A stretch of DNA of 64,000 nt from Leptidea sinapis (GCF_905404315.1 NC_066275.1:3286001-3350000), one strand, 5' to 3'; counted from the first letter of the stretch, positions 1 through 11,262 are shown. Numbers and translations: made by a program. The notes: generated by a model not told the origin, from the letters alone.

Positions 1-521
1 AGCTTCCTCGGAAACGATGCCAAACCTGAGACGCCAGAACGCTGGGAAAGCGAACCACTAGGATGCAATGCCGCTGATAATTTTGGCTTTTTCAAGAATC
101 ACTTTTTCTCATAACAAAAAAAAATAATAGAGGCAAATTCGAGTATACTTACTGTACGACAAAAGTATGGCACAGTAAAGGTTTAACTAGTTTTATATAA
201 ACTCCACAAAAATCATTACCTTCTTGCTCAAAGTAGTAATTTTCACAGTTACAACACGAGAAACAAGAATTAATTGAATGATGGTACGCTCCATAAAAAC
301 AAATGAATACACTTAATCCATTAATTGTTCTCAGGATGTTTTTGATGCAGTTCTTAAACTGCTCTCATGTAAATCCTATTACTCAATTGCAGACTACCTA
401 ATCGATGAGACAGTAAGGCAGTAAGAGTTCAAAGAAATAAAAAAAAAATGTATAATAAAAGAATGGTAGGTATCTGGTATATAATATATGTGTCCTAATA
501 TAACTTCGAGTCTCAAGAGTA
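1..521. other. Unassigned AT-rich sequence
   Basis: I see no gene, tRNA or recognisable repeat here. Confidence 0.4.
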
Positions 522-681
522 GGCTCTTTTGCACAGGATGCCGCCTAGATTATGGGTACCACAACGGCGCCTATTTGTGCCATGAAGCAGTAACGTGTAA
601 AGATTATTGTGTATCGGTCTGAAGGGTGCCGTTTGGGTTTTCAAGAGTTCGTCAAATCCATTATTTTCATTAAAAAAAAAA
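522..681 (+). mobile_element. RepA SINE-like copy, internally deleted
   Basis: It starts with the RepA head (GGCTC, then CACAGGATGCCG) and the GGCGCC block, then skips most of the middle and ends at TTATTTTCATT plus ten A. The A-tail fits a retroposon read on the plus strand. Confidence 0.75.
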
Positions 682-1079
682 CGATTATTATTCTAAATAT
701 AGCGGTATAAATAATACTCGAAGAAAAACATATTAGCCGAAAGCTCGCAGAGCAAAAAAATACTTGAATGTAAACTATATATCCAATAACATGAGTTTCA
801 CTTCCATGACAAATGCTAAGGTAACCTTTCTAAGCGAATTAAATATAAGTTTCCGCATCAGGTAACCCCTTGAATAAAAGTTACTGAATGTAATTACGGT
901 ATTGTACACTCAAGTAAAATTGCTCGGAAAACTATAAAGTGGAGAGAAGCACAAGGTTACGGATTACAGTTAGCTTTGAAGGTGGGAGCTGCACAGCTTA
1001 TGGTGTAGGGTGACCATCATTTCAGTTAATGAGTGTTTAATTCAATTATTTTTAAAGCATTACATGAATTATAAAATCA
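682..1079. other. Unassigned sequence
   Basis: Low-complexity AT-rich DNA between a RepA copy and a short dispersed repeat. No gene seen. Confidence 0.35.
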
Positions 1080-1215
1080 TGATAATGACTAATACACATC
1101 TGTTACCCACGAAACACCTACCCAATAACTGTTTGGGTTTATTTTTATTATTTTTTTTAACTTATTCAAGTAAGTCATTGAGTATTTGACGTTTGAGAAT
1201 TTTTCTTGCATTACT
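1080..1215. repeat. Dispersed repeat, partner of 5998-6150
   Basis: A segment with CTAATACACATCTG, CCCACGAAACA and TTTATTTTTATTA in the same order recurs at 5998-6150. In both places RepA-like sequence follows within ~200 bp, so the two may be copies of one larger unit. Family unknown. Confidence 0.55.
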
Positions 1216-1335
1216 TTGCATTTATTGTAATTAAAATAATTTTTAAAACGATTAAGATGTAAATGTTGATTTAAAATAGATGCGTAAAATAAAAATTATG
1301 TCATTTTCGGCACGAAAAAAATATCTCAATTCATA

Positions 1336-1644
1336 CCAATGGGAGGCTCCTTTGAACAGATTGCTTAGATAATGGGTACCACAACGGCGCGTATTTCTGT
1401 TGTGAAGCAGTAATGTATAAGCATTACTATGTTTCGGTCTGAAGAGCGCCGTAGCTAGTGAAAGTACTGGGCAAATGAGACCTAACATCTTTTGTCTCAA
1501 GGTGACGAGCGCAGTTGTAGTGCCGCTCAAAATTTTTGGGTATTTCAAGAATCCAAAGCGGCACTGCATTGTAATGGGCAGGGCGTATCGATTATCATTA
1601 GCTGAACGTCCTGCTCGTCTCAGCCTTTATTTTAATAAAAAAAG
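1336..1644 (+). mobile_element. RepA SINE-like copy, full length
   Basis: Near-complete ~309 bp copy running from CCAATGGGAGGCTCC to an A-rich end after CAGCCTTTATTTTAAT. It keeps the internal hairpin arms (GTGCCGCTC and its partner) and the GTAATG/CATTAC hairpin in altered form. No tRNA-type A or B box is evident, so the promoter type is unclear. The antisense frame is open for ~80 codons, as in several other copies. Confidence 0.85.
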
Positions 1645-1674
1645 CAATTGTGTGGATTTATGAAACCACGATGC

Positions 1675-1962
1675 AAGTGAAACTTTTTTTCATAAAATAA
1701 CATAGGTATTAATATCAGCATAAAAAATATAAATATATTTATAATATGCATTTTAATTGCATGCATTGCATTTTAATTGAAAAAATTATAATTTACATTT
1801 TCATAAAATAAAAAAAACTTTATCAAGTGTGTTCGGGGTTCGAACCTACTCTTCCACCCGAACGCAATTGCATCCAATATGCGAACTATACGCACGACCG
1901 TCACGCGACATGCAAGACACAGACGAAAAAGAATGAGACGATGTAATAAAAGTTTCACTTTA
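1675..1962 (-). mobile_element. tRNA-derived SINE-like element with short inverted ends
   Basis: Read on the minus strand it contains a B-box-like GGTTCGAACCC next to an arm that could be a tRNA remnant. The interval is bracketed by inverted AGTGAAACTTTT/AAAAGTTTCACT (left near 1676, right near 1950). Family not identified. Confidence 0.45.
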
Positions 1963-2224
1963 AAAATATTATTAATAAAGTACTAGTATGAATATATCAA
2001 TTCCAACGCGTAGCAAACAATAAAAAGGAACAAAATGATGGTCACAGCAGGAATGCATGTCACGTAGTAATATTGCGAGATAAGCCAACCTTGTACACAG
2101 TGTTGTATATGAAAACAGAAGTTATTCGCTCTTGCTGTTGAGCCCGGCGCACACACTCGCAACTACATTGTTTCATACTTAATTCGCTTCACATTACTAT
2201 GATATCTTAAAGAACCTCTTTCTT

Positions 2225-2345
2225 AATTGGACAAACGTACCTATGCGTCACCTGATGGTAAGAGATCACCGCCATCATGTTCTCTTGTCGGCATACGACT
2301 ACGCGCTTTTTGTAAGAATCTTAGCCGTATCGACCATGAATCACT
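2225..2345 (-). mobile_element. Fragment with Jockey-type 3' tail
   Basis: The minus strand resembles the shared LINE/SINE tail (GTGATC...CATCAGGTGACGC, preceded by a CTTACAAAAAGCGCG stretch). Degenerate and short; it could be a SINE or a LINE 3' end. Confidence 0.5.
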
Positions 2346-2699
2346 CCGCAAAACATAAGCTTTAGAATAATCAACAGTTTGTTGCACGTGAAATAGACCT
2401 CATTACAGTTTGAAAAATTCTGGCGACCCGCTTGACAATAAGATTAATAAATTATATAAATTAAGAAAACAAGAATATCCAGAGCTGGCAGGGGAATCTC
2501 TAAAATTATTTGTACCATTCGACACTTCATTCCTATGTGAACTAACATTCTCATCTATAATATATATAATATTAAAGCTAAAAAGAGAAACAGACTTCAA
2601 TTAGCAAATGATTTATTTGTTAACAAAATGGCACCACGTATTTACAATTTTTTTTTTAATCAAACAAGCTCATCCTGCTCATTAAAATAGTGTTTTTAT
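2346..2699. other. Unassigned sequence
   Basis: Short open frames on both strands show no recognisable motif. Nothing supported. Confidence 0.3.
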
Positions 2700-2890
2700 T
2701 GTAGTCAACCTTGCCTTTTTCCTTCTGCCGGTGACCCCCCAAGTAAGGCTTGGCGAAAAACACTACTGTAGGGAAACGCCACACAGATCCAGATCGTCAC
2801 ATGACATCTTATTTTGTGGCATGTGGTGCGATGGTAGAATACGCCAGCAGGGATTAATTGGAACAGATGTTCGGAACAGTCACACATGAT
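2700..2890 (-). pseudogene. Jockey-like LINE 3' fragment
   Basis: On the minus strand the translation reads CSEHLFQLIPAGVFYHRTTC, matching the C-terminal CSEELFNLIPAAEFHLRTT region of the LINE at 57.5-60.8 kb. It is a heavily 5'-truncated, decayed copy. Confidence 0.75.
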
Positions 2891-3165
2891 AAACTGTAAA
2901 AGACAAAGATTGGCGCGACGTCTTAACGAACCAAAAGAAAATGTATTGAATGAGTCTTATCTAATGTTTGAGTTATCTTTAATGCTAATTCCGTTAAGAT
3001 TTTTTTAGTCTACATGCATCTAAGGCCCAACCGCACGGCCTAGGGTTAGGGGTTATACGTGACCTCCACCTAAGAATCGGCCAACGCTGAACCCCCGACC
3101 CAACGACCAGGTTAATCAGCAACGTACAACTCTGCTTAAACCAATAAACCAATCCAGCTTAAACA

Positions 3166-3367
3166 AATTACTGGGCAAATGAGCCTTAACATCTTATGCC
3201 ACAATGTGATGGGCGCAATTGTAGTAGTAGGTAGTATTCCGCTCAGAATTGTTGGGTTTTTTCAAGAATCATGACCGGCACTGCATTGTAATGGGCAGGG
3301 CGTATCAATTAGCATCAGCTGAACGTCCTGCTCGTCTCGTCCCTAATTTTGATAAAAAAAAAAAAAT
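3166..3367 (+). mobile_element. RepA copy, 5' truncated
   Basis: It begins at the ACTGGGCAAATGAG block, two-thirds of the way through the consensus hairpin region, and ends with GTCCCTAATTTTGAT plus 13 A. The hairpin left arm is expanded by a GTAGTAGTAGG insertion. Confidence 0.8.
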
Positions 3368-3642
3368 ATTCCATCTATAGCTATATTTTGGCAGCTATCT
3401 TATTGTTGGCACTTTGTTGATGTAGGCTTACACTTTCGACTTTTGAAATATAACAATTTTTATTTATTTACCACATAGTCGGAAAATAAAGCCGGTGAAA
3501 TGAAAGTACGAGAAACTGGTTGGCATTTCGGAACTTCCCTTTCCGATCTGGAAGCTGTACGCCAGAGACGACATTGCAACAACATTTTTATCCACAATTC
3601 CTATTGATGTCTTCGTTGTGCAATACTTTATAGCTAGTATAT

Positions 3643-3944
3643 AACCAGTGGGAGGCTCCTTTGAACATGAAGCCGGCTATATTATGGATACCACAACGGC
3701 GCCTATTTCTGCCGTGAAGTAGTAATGTGTAAGCATTACTGTATTTCAGTGTAGCTAGTGAAATTACTGGACAAATGAGACTAAACATCTTATGTCTCAA
3801 GCTGACGAGCCCAGTTGTAGTGCCACTCAAAATTTTTGGGTATTTCAAGAATCCTGAGCGGCACTGCCTTGTAATGGGTAGAGCGTATCAATTTCCATTA
3901 GCTGAACGTCCTGCTCGTTCCGCCCCTTATTTTCATAAATAAAA
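3643..3944 (+). mobile_element. RepA SINE-like copy, full length
   Basis: Runs from ACCAGTGGGAGGCTCC to TTATTTTCATAAATAAAA. A small deletion joins GTAATGTGTAAGCATTACTG to the GTAGCTAGTG block. The antisense frame is open for ~80 codons. Confidence 0.85.
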
Positions 3945-5454
3945 GCTATTGTAATCTATCATGTATGCATGAGATCATATAATTATAAGCCACATCTTCC
4001 ATAGCTTCACATACTGTCACTAATATTAGGTTCACGGAGTTACAATTAAGTCAGTTTTTGTTTGATTAAACAAAACAATGGAAGCCATTGGAATCCATTG
4101 AAGGTCACCCATTTCTTAATACGTATGTTACTTAATGCTTAGTATATCAAACACAATACAGTGGCCGGCTTTCGGAAGGCATATAAGTTGTGTGTCGACT
4201 GTGACCCGCTTAACGTAAATCCCTGTCGGTCGCCAAATTAATGATTCATGGTCATCAAGAACCCGATAGGCTTACCTACGAATGTCAAAATATCATCATT
4301 TATTGGCTTATTCTATTATTTGATGACTACTTGCCATATTATGCGATACGTCTACAACCAGCACATTGTACAAGATATAACCCTGTGTTATTTATAAATA
4401 ACTTTGTAACAGTAACTTTCGTTCAATTCTCATGGTCCGCCATTTTACATTTTATAGTTTATTGTAAGACTCTGTCAAAAGTTCAACTAACTCGTGGTCT
4501 TTAAAAAATAAACAACGCTGACAGAACTTATGGACGTACAGTTTGACAGAAATAACTTCGTAATGCTTATTTACATTCGGCGAGTTAGCCTGCGACGCAC
4601 GCATTTTAGAGGTCGGTAATAGAAATAGCGAATAGAATAGATATAATACATATAAACATTTTACATTATGACTTTTGAATGATGGTTAACGAAACTTTAC
4701 AATATAAGTTATTATTGCGAAACCTAAGAAAAAGTAAACAAATTTCATAGTAATATACATTACTGGTTATGTATTACGAAATATTACATATATCTAAATA
4801 GTCTTAACCCGAGTATTTACTAGGAACCCAATGACTAAGACATATTCGTTTTTATTGGAAATTATTTTGGAACTATAATTTATCGTATAAATATGGTATA
4901 ATCAATTAAATAACAAATATTATAATATTTTTATGAATATTTTTCTTATACAGACAATAACTGATAAGAAAAAATTTAAAAGACGATGTTTACTTTAGGC
5001 CGATTAACACGATAGAAGTGAAAAATCAACAAGACAAGTTTAATAATAATATTATGATGATTATAATTTTTTTATAATTATTTCATTATTACCATAAAGA
5101 AATAACATTAAAATATATTTAATTGTACCTAATAGTGTATAATTTTGTAATACGATGATGAATTAAAGAACTTAGCCTAACAATATTTATTTAAAGGGTC
5201 TACAACTAACATTAAAACTAAGTGATCGTCTTTAAAATATATAAGCGCATTTCAAATATCCATCAATTTTTATGGAAATAATTTCAAACCAGTAATTATA
5301 TGATGTTTATAAAAGCACTATTCGTTCGCAGAATCTATTCCATAGAAACTTCTAGAATTATTAATAAAAGAAACATCATTACTCGCATAACAAGCGAGCA
5401 ATCCTAATTAGCTTGCGAGATCTACGTTTGAAATAAAAATTGTGATAATAAGAA
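3945..5454. other. Long gene-free AT-rich stretch
   Basis: I see no repeat family or coding motif. The open frame at 4241-4504 has no recognisable domain and I do not call it. Confidence 0.35.
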
Positions 5455-5570
5455 AATCTGCAAGAAGCATACAGGGTTGGCTTGGGGCGCTTTCAACGAG
5501 GAATACTCTACAATAACCGACAAAGAATATCTTTCCTTTGGAAAACTGAGTCGAGTTTTTTTCTAGTGGC
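5455..5570 (+). pseudogene. Possible RTE-like RT scrap
   Basis: An open stretch reads HTGLAWGAFNE then DKEYLSFGKLS, which loosely resembles the segment after the YADD block in RTE-type reverse transcriptases. Too short to be sure. Confidence 0.25.
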
Positions 5571-5686
5571 TCGTTAGCTCGGATAGGTATGTTGACATGA
5601 ACAGTAGTTTGCAGTATTTACTATATTACAATCTTCTTAATTAAATTATTATTATTTAAAAGTGGCAGACTCCATTTCGCAGAAGT

Positions 5687-5990
5687 CAAAGTCAAAGTTT
5701 TTATTATTTGCATAAACATGTTAGATTAATGTTACATAAATATTATAAAGTACATGTTTGCCACATTTATGACGTGCAAATTTTATAAAATACATTTCTA
5801 AATCATTAGTAACAATAATATCAATTTAACAAAAGATTATTAGCAGTATTATATAATATATAGTCAAGTTTATAGTTGAAAATATTCGTCTAATGAATAT
5901 AAGCAGTTTTTACTAAGGTATATTTTCAATTTAGATGAGAAATTCCTATTTGACGATACCTCTCTTATTATTTTTGGGATGTGATTAGAG
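5687..5990 (-). mobile_element. LINE 3' end
   Basis: GTCAAAGTCAAAGTTTTTATT at its left edge is the inverted A-rich 3' terminus typical of CR1/Jockey-like LINEs in moths. The interior is AT-rich UTR-like sequence without a frame. Confidence 0.5.
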
Positions 5991-5997
5991 ATTAATA

Positions 5998-6150
5998 TAA
6001 TAATGATGGCTAATACATATCTGAAATAACCCACGAAACAGCTACTCATTATCTCATTTGGTTTATTTTTATTAACTTACATTTTTTTTAATATGAATAA
6101 TCATGCAAGTTTGAATATTTGAGTAATTTTGACAAAGGAATATTAGCATA
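5998..6150. repeat. Dispersed repeat, partner of 1080-1215
   Basis: Shares CTAATACATATCTG, CCCACGAAACA and the TTTATTTTTATTAACTTA run with 1080-1215 in the same order. Confidence 0.55.
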
Positions 6151-6342
6151 AAAACTAATTGTGTGACCAGGTTTTATCCGGAGCAGTAGTGCCACCAATA
6201 TTTCTGCCGTAAAACAGTGATGCACTTGTGCTTCGGTATTTCAGTTTTAAGTTCGATGTAAATGCGTATGCCTATAGCATGTAAGACGTTCTACTTTCTC
6301 AAACACTTATGACGTCACTCACCCCGTCACCACAATACAATT

Positions 6343-6506
6343 AATTTGATGCCGATATTTCGATCAAAGGCCAAAACGAATTAGGCGCCACGTGGACAGA
6401 TGTACTATTAGTGTCAAGTGTCTATGTGTCAAGAGACTCTCGCCGCCTCCGCAGTTCCACCGCGACCACGATTCATACAATCGGATCGAAATATCGGCAT
6501 CAAATT
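6343..6506. repeat. 23-bp perfect inverted repeat, MITE-like
   Basis: The arms at 6343-6365 and 6484-6506 are exact reverse complements (core GATGCCGATATTTCGATC). The 118 bp between them is GC-richer than its surroundings (GGCGCCACGTGG, CGCCGCCTCCGC). It is probably a small terminal-inverted-repeat element or hairpin; flanking duplications are not clear. Confidence 0.65.
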
Positions 6507-6580
6507 GATAAGATATATATCGTGAGCACTCGTCATAATAATTACAATGGTGTTTACTATTCTTATAACTACCTAGTTAG

Positions 6581-6646
6581 TACATTTAATATATTATTTA
6601 ATGTACTACAAGCCTTAAAATACATCGAGTCTCAAGAACTTTTTAG
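6581..6646 (+). CDS. Candidate small coding exon
   Basis: A 66 nt open stretch lies between an acceptor-like TAACTACCTAGTTAG and a strong donor TTTTTAG|GTAAGT. It reads TFNILFNVLQALKYIESQEL then F and ends in phase 2. That phase would join the exon proposed at 17305, but the 10.7 kb distance makes the link speculative. I do not recognise the product. Chance open frames with splice-like ends are common in AT-rich DNA. Confidence 0.25.
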
Positions 6647-7015
6647 GTAAGTTATTTAGTAACTAATTACAATACCTCGAGATATGTATACTGAAAGTCG
6701 CTTCACCAACATGCTAATGAGAATATATCACCTATATTATCCCCTCCCGGATCAAGTTCTGCGTCATAGAGAAAAATGAATATAGCTTATTAAATTTAGA
6801 GGACATACATACAAAACATATGAAACTACATGGGGTGGCCTAACCACGTGATAGTCCCTTCAATTACGTAAGCGCCATAAAAGATTTTATTTAATATGTG
6901 ATAGTTTTTCAGTTGCTAAAAAATTCCTGTAATGTTTTAGGAAAATACAGGAAAGTTAGTACCAAATTCAACAAAACATACTCGTAAATGTTAAATTTCG
7001 TTATTTGGTGGTGAT
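6647..7015. other. Unassigned sequence
   Basis: No gene or repeat recognised. Confidence 0.3.
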
Positions 7016-7400
7016 AATAATAATAGTAATTCAAAAACCTTTATTACAGTTAACATAAGAATTAACTTAGTAATAATAGGTACACATAATATAATATATT
7101 TTTATACACTATTCTTATCTACTTAACTATATTAACTAAATTATATGCAGTAACTTTTATACAGTCTGTGTCCTCTTCCTGTTAACTGTTTGTCCCTCAC
7201 CAAAGGCCTCTTCCAAGGTCTTCCGTTCTTTACGGTTTTTCGTTACTACAGTCCACATGGGTCCTCTATTTGTTTTAATTCATCGTCCCATCGAATAAAC
7301 TGCATTCCTCTACTCCTCTTATATCCTCTGGGATACCATTCGGTTACTATTCTATTCCATTTTGGTGTTTCATCCCTCATTAAGTGGCCTATTTAGTAGT
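7016..7400 (-). pseudogene. RTE-like LINE 3' end
   Basis: On the minus strand a frame reads IGHLMRDETPKWNRIVTEWY, then RGYKRSRGMQFIRWDDELKQ. This is the C-terminal pattern of RTE-type ORF2 proteins (H..R, then R..R.RW.DD). It is followed by the usual short 3' UTR that ends beside a TAATAATAATAG run. The frame is broken near the end, so this is a dead, 5'-truncated copy. Confidence 0.6.
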
Positions 7401-7944
7401 CAAACTATTGTTGAACACAACATTTAAATTAAATTAACATACACATATCTATATCTATCGACTATCGATAAAGCTACCGACCAACCATTATATTATTATT
7501 ATTATTTGAATCGATATTTAGCACAGCACTGTCGCAAGATTGCGTATCATATCTATGGCTCGGTTTGTTCAGTCCCCAATCGATCAGGGTATTAAAGGAT
7601 GTGGTAAGAACCCTCTTAGGTAGACATCTAGATTACATTTTCGTGTACTTTAACACCCTCGAGACTGTTAAGAATTTAAACTAGAGTTTGGTGAACGATT
7701 GGGACGCATTGATTAGGGTGAACATGTTGCTTAGAACAAAATGTGTGTGCAAGAAATGTTTTCTATCTGAATAATCACTCTTCATTTACTTTTTACGTAT
7801 TTTTTCTAAAATAATTAAACAAAAGTTCTGAATGGGCTCAACAAATCAAAAATTATTGCAGACGATTTCTTGAAACAGTAAAAAGTCAAGCTTCTTCAGT
7901 CAACGCAATACAGAAAAAAGCCATTGAGTTATGCTCATATGAGA
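7401..7944. other. Unassigned sequence
   Basis: Nothing recognised. Confidence 0.3.
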
Positions 7945-8150
7945 TAATAATAATAATCATACTTTATTTCAGACATACATAAATAGTTCAACAACAAATA
8001 TGTACAATGATAATATAAGGAATAAAGAAAAAAATATATACAAGATAACACTTGTGCATGTCCTATGATACGATAACCTACATACGTACTATATTACATA
8101 ACATTACAAATACTCTTTGTGGTTCCCATTGCGACGGACACTTGTCCAGT
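7945..8150 (-). mobile_element. Probable LINE 3' end
   Basis: It begins at a TAATAATAATAATCATACTT run of the kind left by microsatellite-tailed LINEs in minus orientation. No coding remnant is visible, so the call is weak. Confidence 0.3.
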
Positions 8151-8153
8151 ATT

Positions 8154-8484
8154 GAAGTTATACTTCTTTAGGCGCGTTATGAAAAAAAAATGAGAGTGAA
8201 ATATTAAGATGCGCGCGCATCACTGTAACACAAAAGTAACAGGGTTGGTTCCTAAAATTTTCTGACGTATCGTACGTATTTTGCGACATTCGTAATTTTT
8301 TTTTTGGTTTTTCGTCCATAATTAGGACAGGCAATACCCATACAGCCGTATTCGTTAATTATTAATTGTCAAAGCCATCTTTGCAAGATTTTCACAATAT
8401 TGTTCTTTCTACAAACGTAAAACAGCAGGAGCAATAAATAATTTTAAGGATTTTTGCTTTGTTACGTCAAAGAAGTATAACTTC
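8154..8484. mobile_element. MITE with GAAGTTATACTTCTTT ends
   Basis: The terminal inverted repeats GAAGTTATACTTCTTT (8154) and AAAGAAGTATAACTTC (ending 8484) match exactly over 16 bp around a 331 bp unit. An internal segment (AAAGCCATCTTTGCAAGA) recurs in inverted, diverged form near 42.53 kb. No protein is encoded. Confidence 0.75.
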
Positions 8485-9164
8485 TTGCGTGCATACATAA
8501 TTACACACACACTTTTTTTCTAAATGAGACAGTTCAAGTATTCGGAGACCGAAGTAACCAAAAGGAGACAATCTTGGATCGCAAAAAAAAGTCGTTCACA
8601 CAGGCCGACGCAGATAATTCATTATGAAATTGTGATGTGTAATCAAAGTATGAGGTTCACCGCTAGCTATGATGGATGCTCCAGCTATCGTAGACACAAC
8701 ATCGCGGTGTAGTGAGCCCCGACACGATGTAAGCCATTAACAATGTTAGACGCGGCGCGTGGCTCGCCGTCGCCGCAACATTCCGTCGACATTATTAGCA
8801 ACATTGTGATCCACGGTATAGCTCGCATAATTAGAGGTTTCTCAATTAATCTGCATAAACACCACAATATATACTTACATGCTGGAGTTATGGAAGGGAA
8901 CCAATGTAACGTGAGCCATGTTATATTTATCAGATCTGAGATCGTAAATTAATAAAACATAACCTGAATGTTCCTTCTCTCTTCCTTATAAGTTTTTTGT
9001 TATTCAGTTGTTATTACATATTACTTTAACTATATAGTATTTTATAGATGAAGCTAGTACGGTTCTAGCTTCAACAAAAGATCTCGATTCCTTGGCATTT
9101 TGGTCTCCGCGTCAACTAAGTTTCAAATTTAAATTAAATTCTTTTAAATCTGTGCAGCTAACAT
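8485..9164. other. Unassigned, locally GC-rich
   Basis: 8700-8830 is GC-rich for this window (CGCGGCGCGTGGCTCGCCG) with no frame or repeat I recognise. The stretch from 8524 is open but lacks splice signals. Confidence 0.3.
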
Positions 9165-9190
9165 TGTAACAATGAGATCTCATTGTTACA
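9165..9190. repeat. 26-bp perfect palindrome
   Basis: TGTAACAATGAGA joins its exact reverse complement with no spacer. It sits at the 3' edge of the minus-strand SINE that follows, so it may be an insertion scar. Confidence 0.85.
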
Positions 9191-9440
9191 TCATCCCCTC
9201 CAAAGGAGCACAAAGTTCTCCTGATGGTATTTGATCATCGCATGTTCTCTTGTCATCAGACAAATCACAAGGGCGTTGGCGAAACGCATATTAGCATTAT
9301 AAAGCATCAAACCAACGAATTTATGAATTTGAAAACTAAAAACACATTGGTCTGTGGCGGGCGAAGATCGAACCGGGGGCACTGTGGTGAGGGTGAACGG
9401 TCTACTACTAGAGTAATCTACAATCACGACGCAGCATGAA
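9191..9440 (-). mobile_element. tRNA-headed SINE with Jockey-type tail
   Basis: On the minus strand the head carries a B-box-like GGTTCGATCTTCG. The tail keeps TTGTGATT...GATCAAATACCATCAGG, a decayed form of the tail of the LINE at 60.8 kb. The middle is unrelated to RepA. Confidence 0.6.
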
Positions 9441-9675
9441 CAAACGTTCACAAAGATAGAAGCTTTAATAATAATACACATTTCGATCCTCACAAACTAC
9501 TTGGTTAATTTTTGGAGGAGGGAATTGCCGACAATAAAACGCAGTTTTTTGAGTTTTCTACCCACGAATTCTATTCGCAGCTGTAGTTGTCCCTATCGTA
9601 CTAATGATTGTCTCGGCCGTGTTAACGCGATGGTATATTGCTTTAGAATTCTCTAATCTGAAAAAGACTAGTGGA

Positions 9676-9859
9676 AGAAGCCTTTGCACAGGATACCACC
9701 CAGATTATGGATACACAGATTAGTGAAGCAGTAATGTTTACACATTACTGATGACGGACTGAAGGGCGTCGTAGCTAGTGAAATTACTGAGCAAATGAGA
9801 CTTAACATCTTATGTCTCAAGATGACGAGCGCAGTTGTAGTGCCGCTTTTTGGGTCTTT
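9676..9859 (+). mobile_element. RepA copy, left part (interrupted)
   Basis: RepA sequence from TTTGCACAGGATACC to GCCGCTTTTTGGGTCTTT. It is cut by the insertion at 9860-10476 and resumes at 10477. Confidence 0.8.
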
Positions 9860-10476
9860 TTATTTATTTATTTAGATTCACCAGTGGTAATTACAATAAT
9901 ACATTTATAATTATGCTAATTTACAAGGGTCTTATTACTAAATGCATTACCGTTTAAGGTGAATACCGCATGCTAAATTATGTGTGATTTAGTTATATAA
10001 AAAAATATTTGAAAAAAAAAACAACCGACTTCAAAAACACTATTCCAAAATAATAGATATAATATGCACTAAAAAGTTTAAAAATAATTGCGTATTTTTA
10101 TACAATCTAATTAATTAATCTAATTCTAGTTACGATTATTGTTATTTTTGGAGTCGGTGTCATCCAAGATAGGTTTGTAACTACATATGTACTTATGTAC
10201 TTTTACACTTTTTAGGTAATGCTTCCGTTTATATTAAATAATACTTATAGTGGTAGAGCAAGTGTCTCAGCACAGTTGATTAGGTACCCTTAATACGATC
10301 GAGATGTTTTAAGTTTCTGAATTATCTCATCTCAATCAAGCTGTATAGACGATAGACACTGACAATTGAATTTAATATTGTTTAGGTTATTTAGAATTTA
10401 GTTTTTTCATATAGATTGAAATTTCGCTGAACGTATATGGATGAAAAGTGTGATGAAAATAGATTACAAATGCCTT
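9860..10476 (-). mobile_element. LINE 3' end nested in RepA
   Basis: The 617 bp insert splits RepA between GTCTTT (9854-9859) and GTCTTT (10477-10482), a 6-bp target duplication. The left edge is the (TTTA)n tail of a minus-strand CR1-like LINE. A further small element sits inside at 10021-10161. Confidence 0.65.
10021..10161. mobile_element. Short element with ACCGACTTCAAAAA ends
   Basis: CCGACTTCAAAAA on the left and TTTTTGGAGTCGG on the right are imperfect inverted ends around ~140 bp. The same end motif appears at 40556. Confidence 0.5.
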
Positions 10477-10560
10477 GTCTTTCAAGAATCCTGAGCAGCA
10501 CTGCATTGTAATGGGCAAGGCATATCAATTACCATCAGCTAAACGTCCTTAGACCTCAGC
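10477..10560 (+). mobile_element. RepA copy, right part
   Basis: It resumes at CTTTCAAGAATCCTGAGCAG and ends soon after AACGTCC without an A-tail, so the 3' end is lost or diverged. Confidence 0.75.
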
Positions 10561-11034
10561 TGCTAACGTCCACTTAATTCTTATTAAATAGATTAGTTGA
10601 TAATATGTTAGCTTATACATATTATCTTGTATATTCCGAAGTATTGGTCAATGTTAAGAAGATTATAAGAAGTGATACAATATATGCCACAAATGCTTCA
10701 AATTTCAATCCACCTGCAATATACCTTCGTTCTTAATCTGAATTATTCTAAAAACTTAATGAGATCGTGCACACTGTTGCACATGCAATACTCTCATTAT
10801 CCAACAACGGCTCCGGGCTCACTTTATTTATTGCACCACTGCGAAAGAAACTATTCACAAATTCTTATATTAAACAACATAAATCGTCCTTGCTCCTTTA
10901 TTGTATACAATAACTATCTTGGCGAATACTCCCCATATTCATATTACTTTGAAAAGTTTCATCTCCAGATTCAGAGTTTCATACGAGTACTTATATATTT
11001 TATTTCACCTTCTCTAAATGAGAGATTTTTTTTG
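10561..11034. other. Unassigned sequence
   Basis: The open frame through 10672-11079 runs into the neighbouring RepA copy and shows no domain. I do not call it a gene. Confidence 0.35.
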
Positions 11035-11262
11035 TATGAAAATAAGGGACGAGCAGGACGTTCAGCGGATGGTAATTGATACACCCTGCGAATTACAATG
11101 CAGTGCCGCTCAGGATTATTGAAAACTACAAAGAATTCTGAGCGGCACTAAGTTGTCAAGTCTCATTTGAAACACAGTAATGCTTACACATTAGTGCTTA
11201 ACGGCAGAAATAGGCGCCGTTGTGGTACCCATAATCTAGCCGGTATCCGGTGCAAAGGAGCC
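11035..11262 (-). mobile_element. RepA copy, internally deleted
   Basis: Minus-strand RepA from the GGAGCC head to AAATAAGGGACGAG. The block between the central hairpin and the ACTGGGC motif is missing. Confidence 0.8.

Noticed and set aside
10672..11079. 135-codon plus-strand ORF
   Set aside because: Its end runs into the antisense of a RepA copy; no domain, no codon bias, no splice signals.
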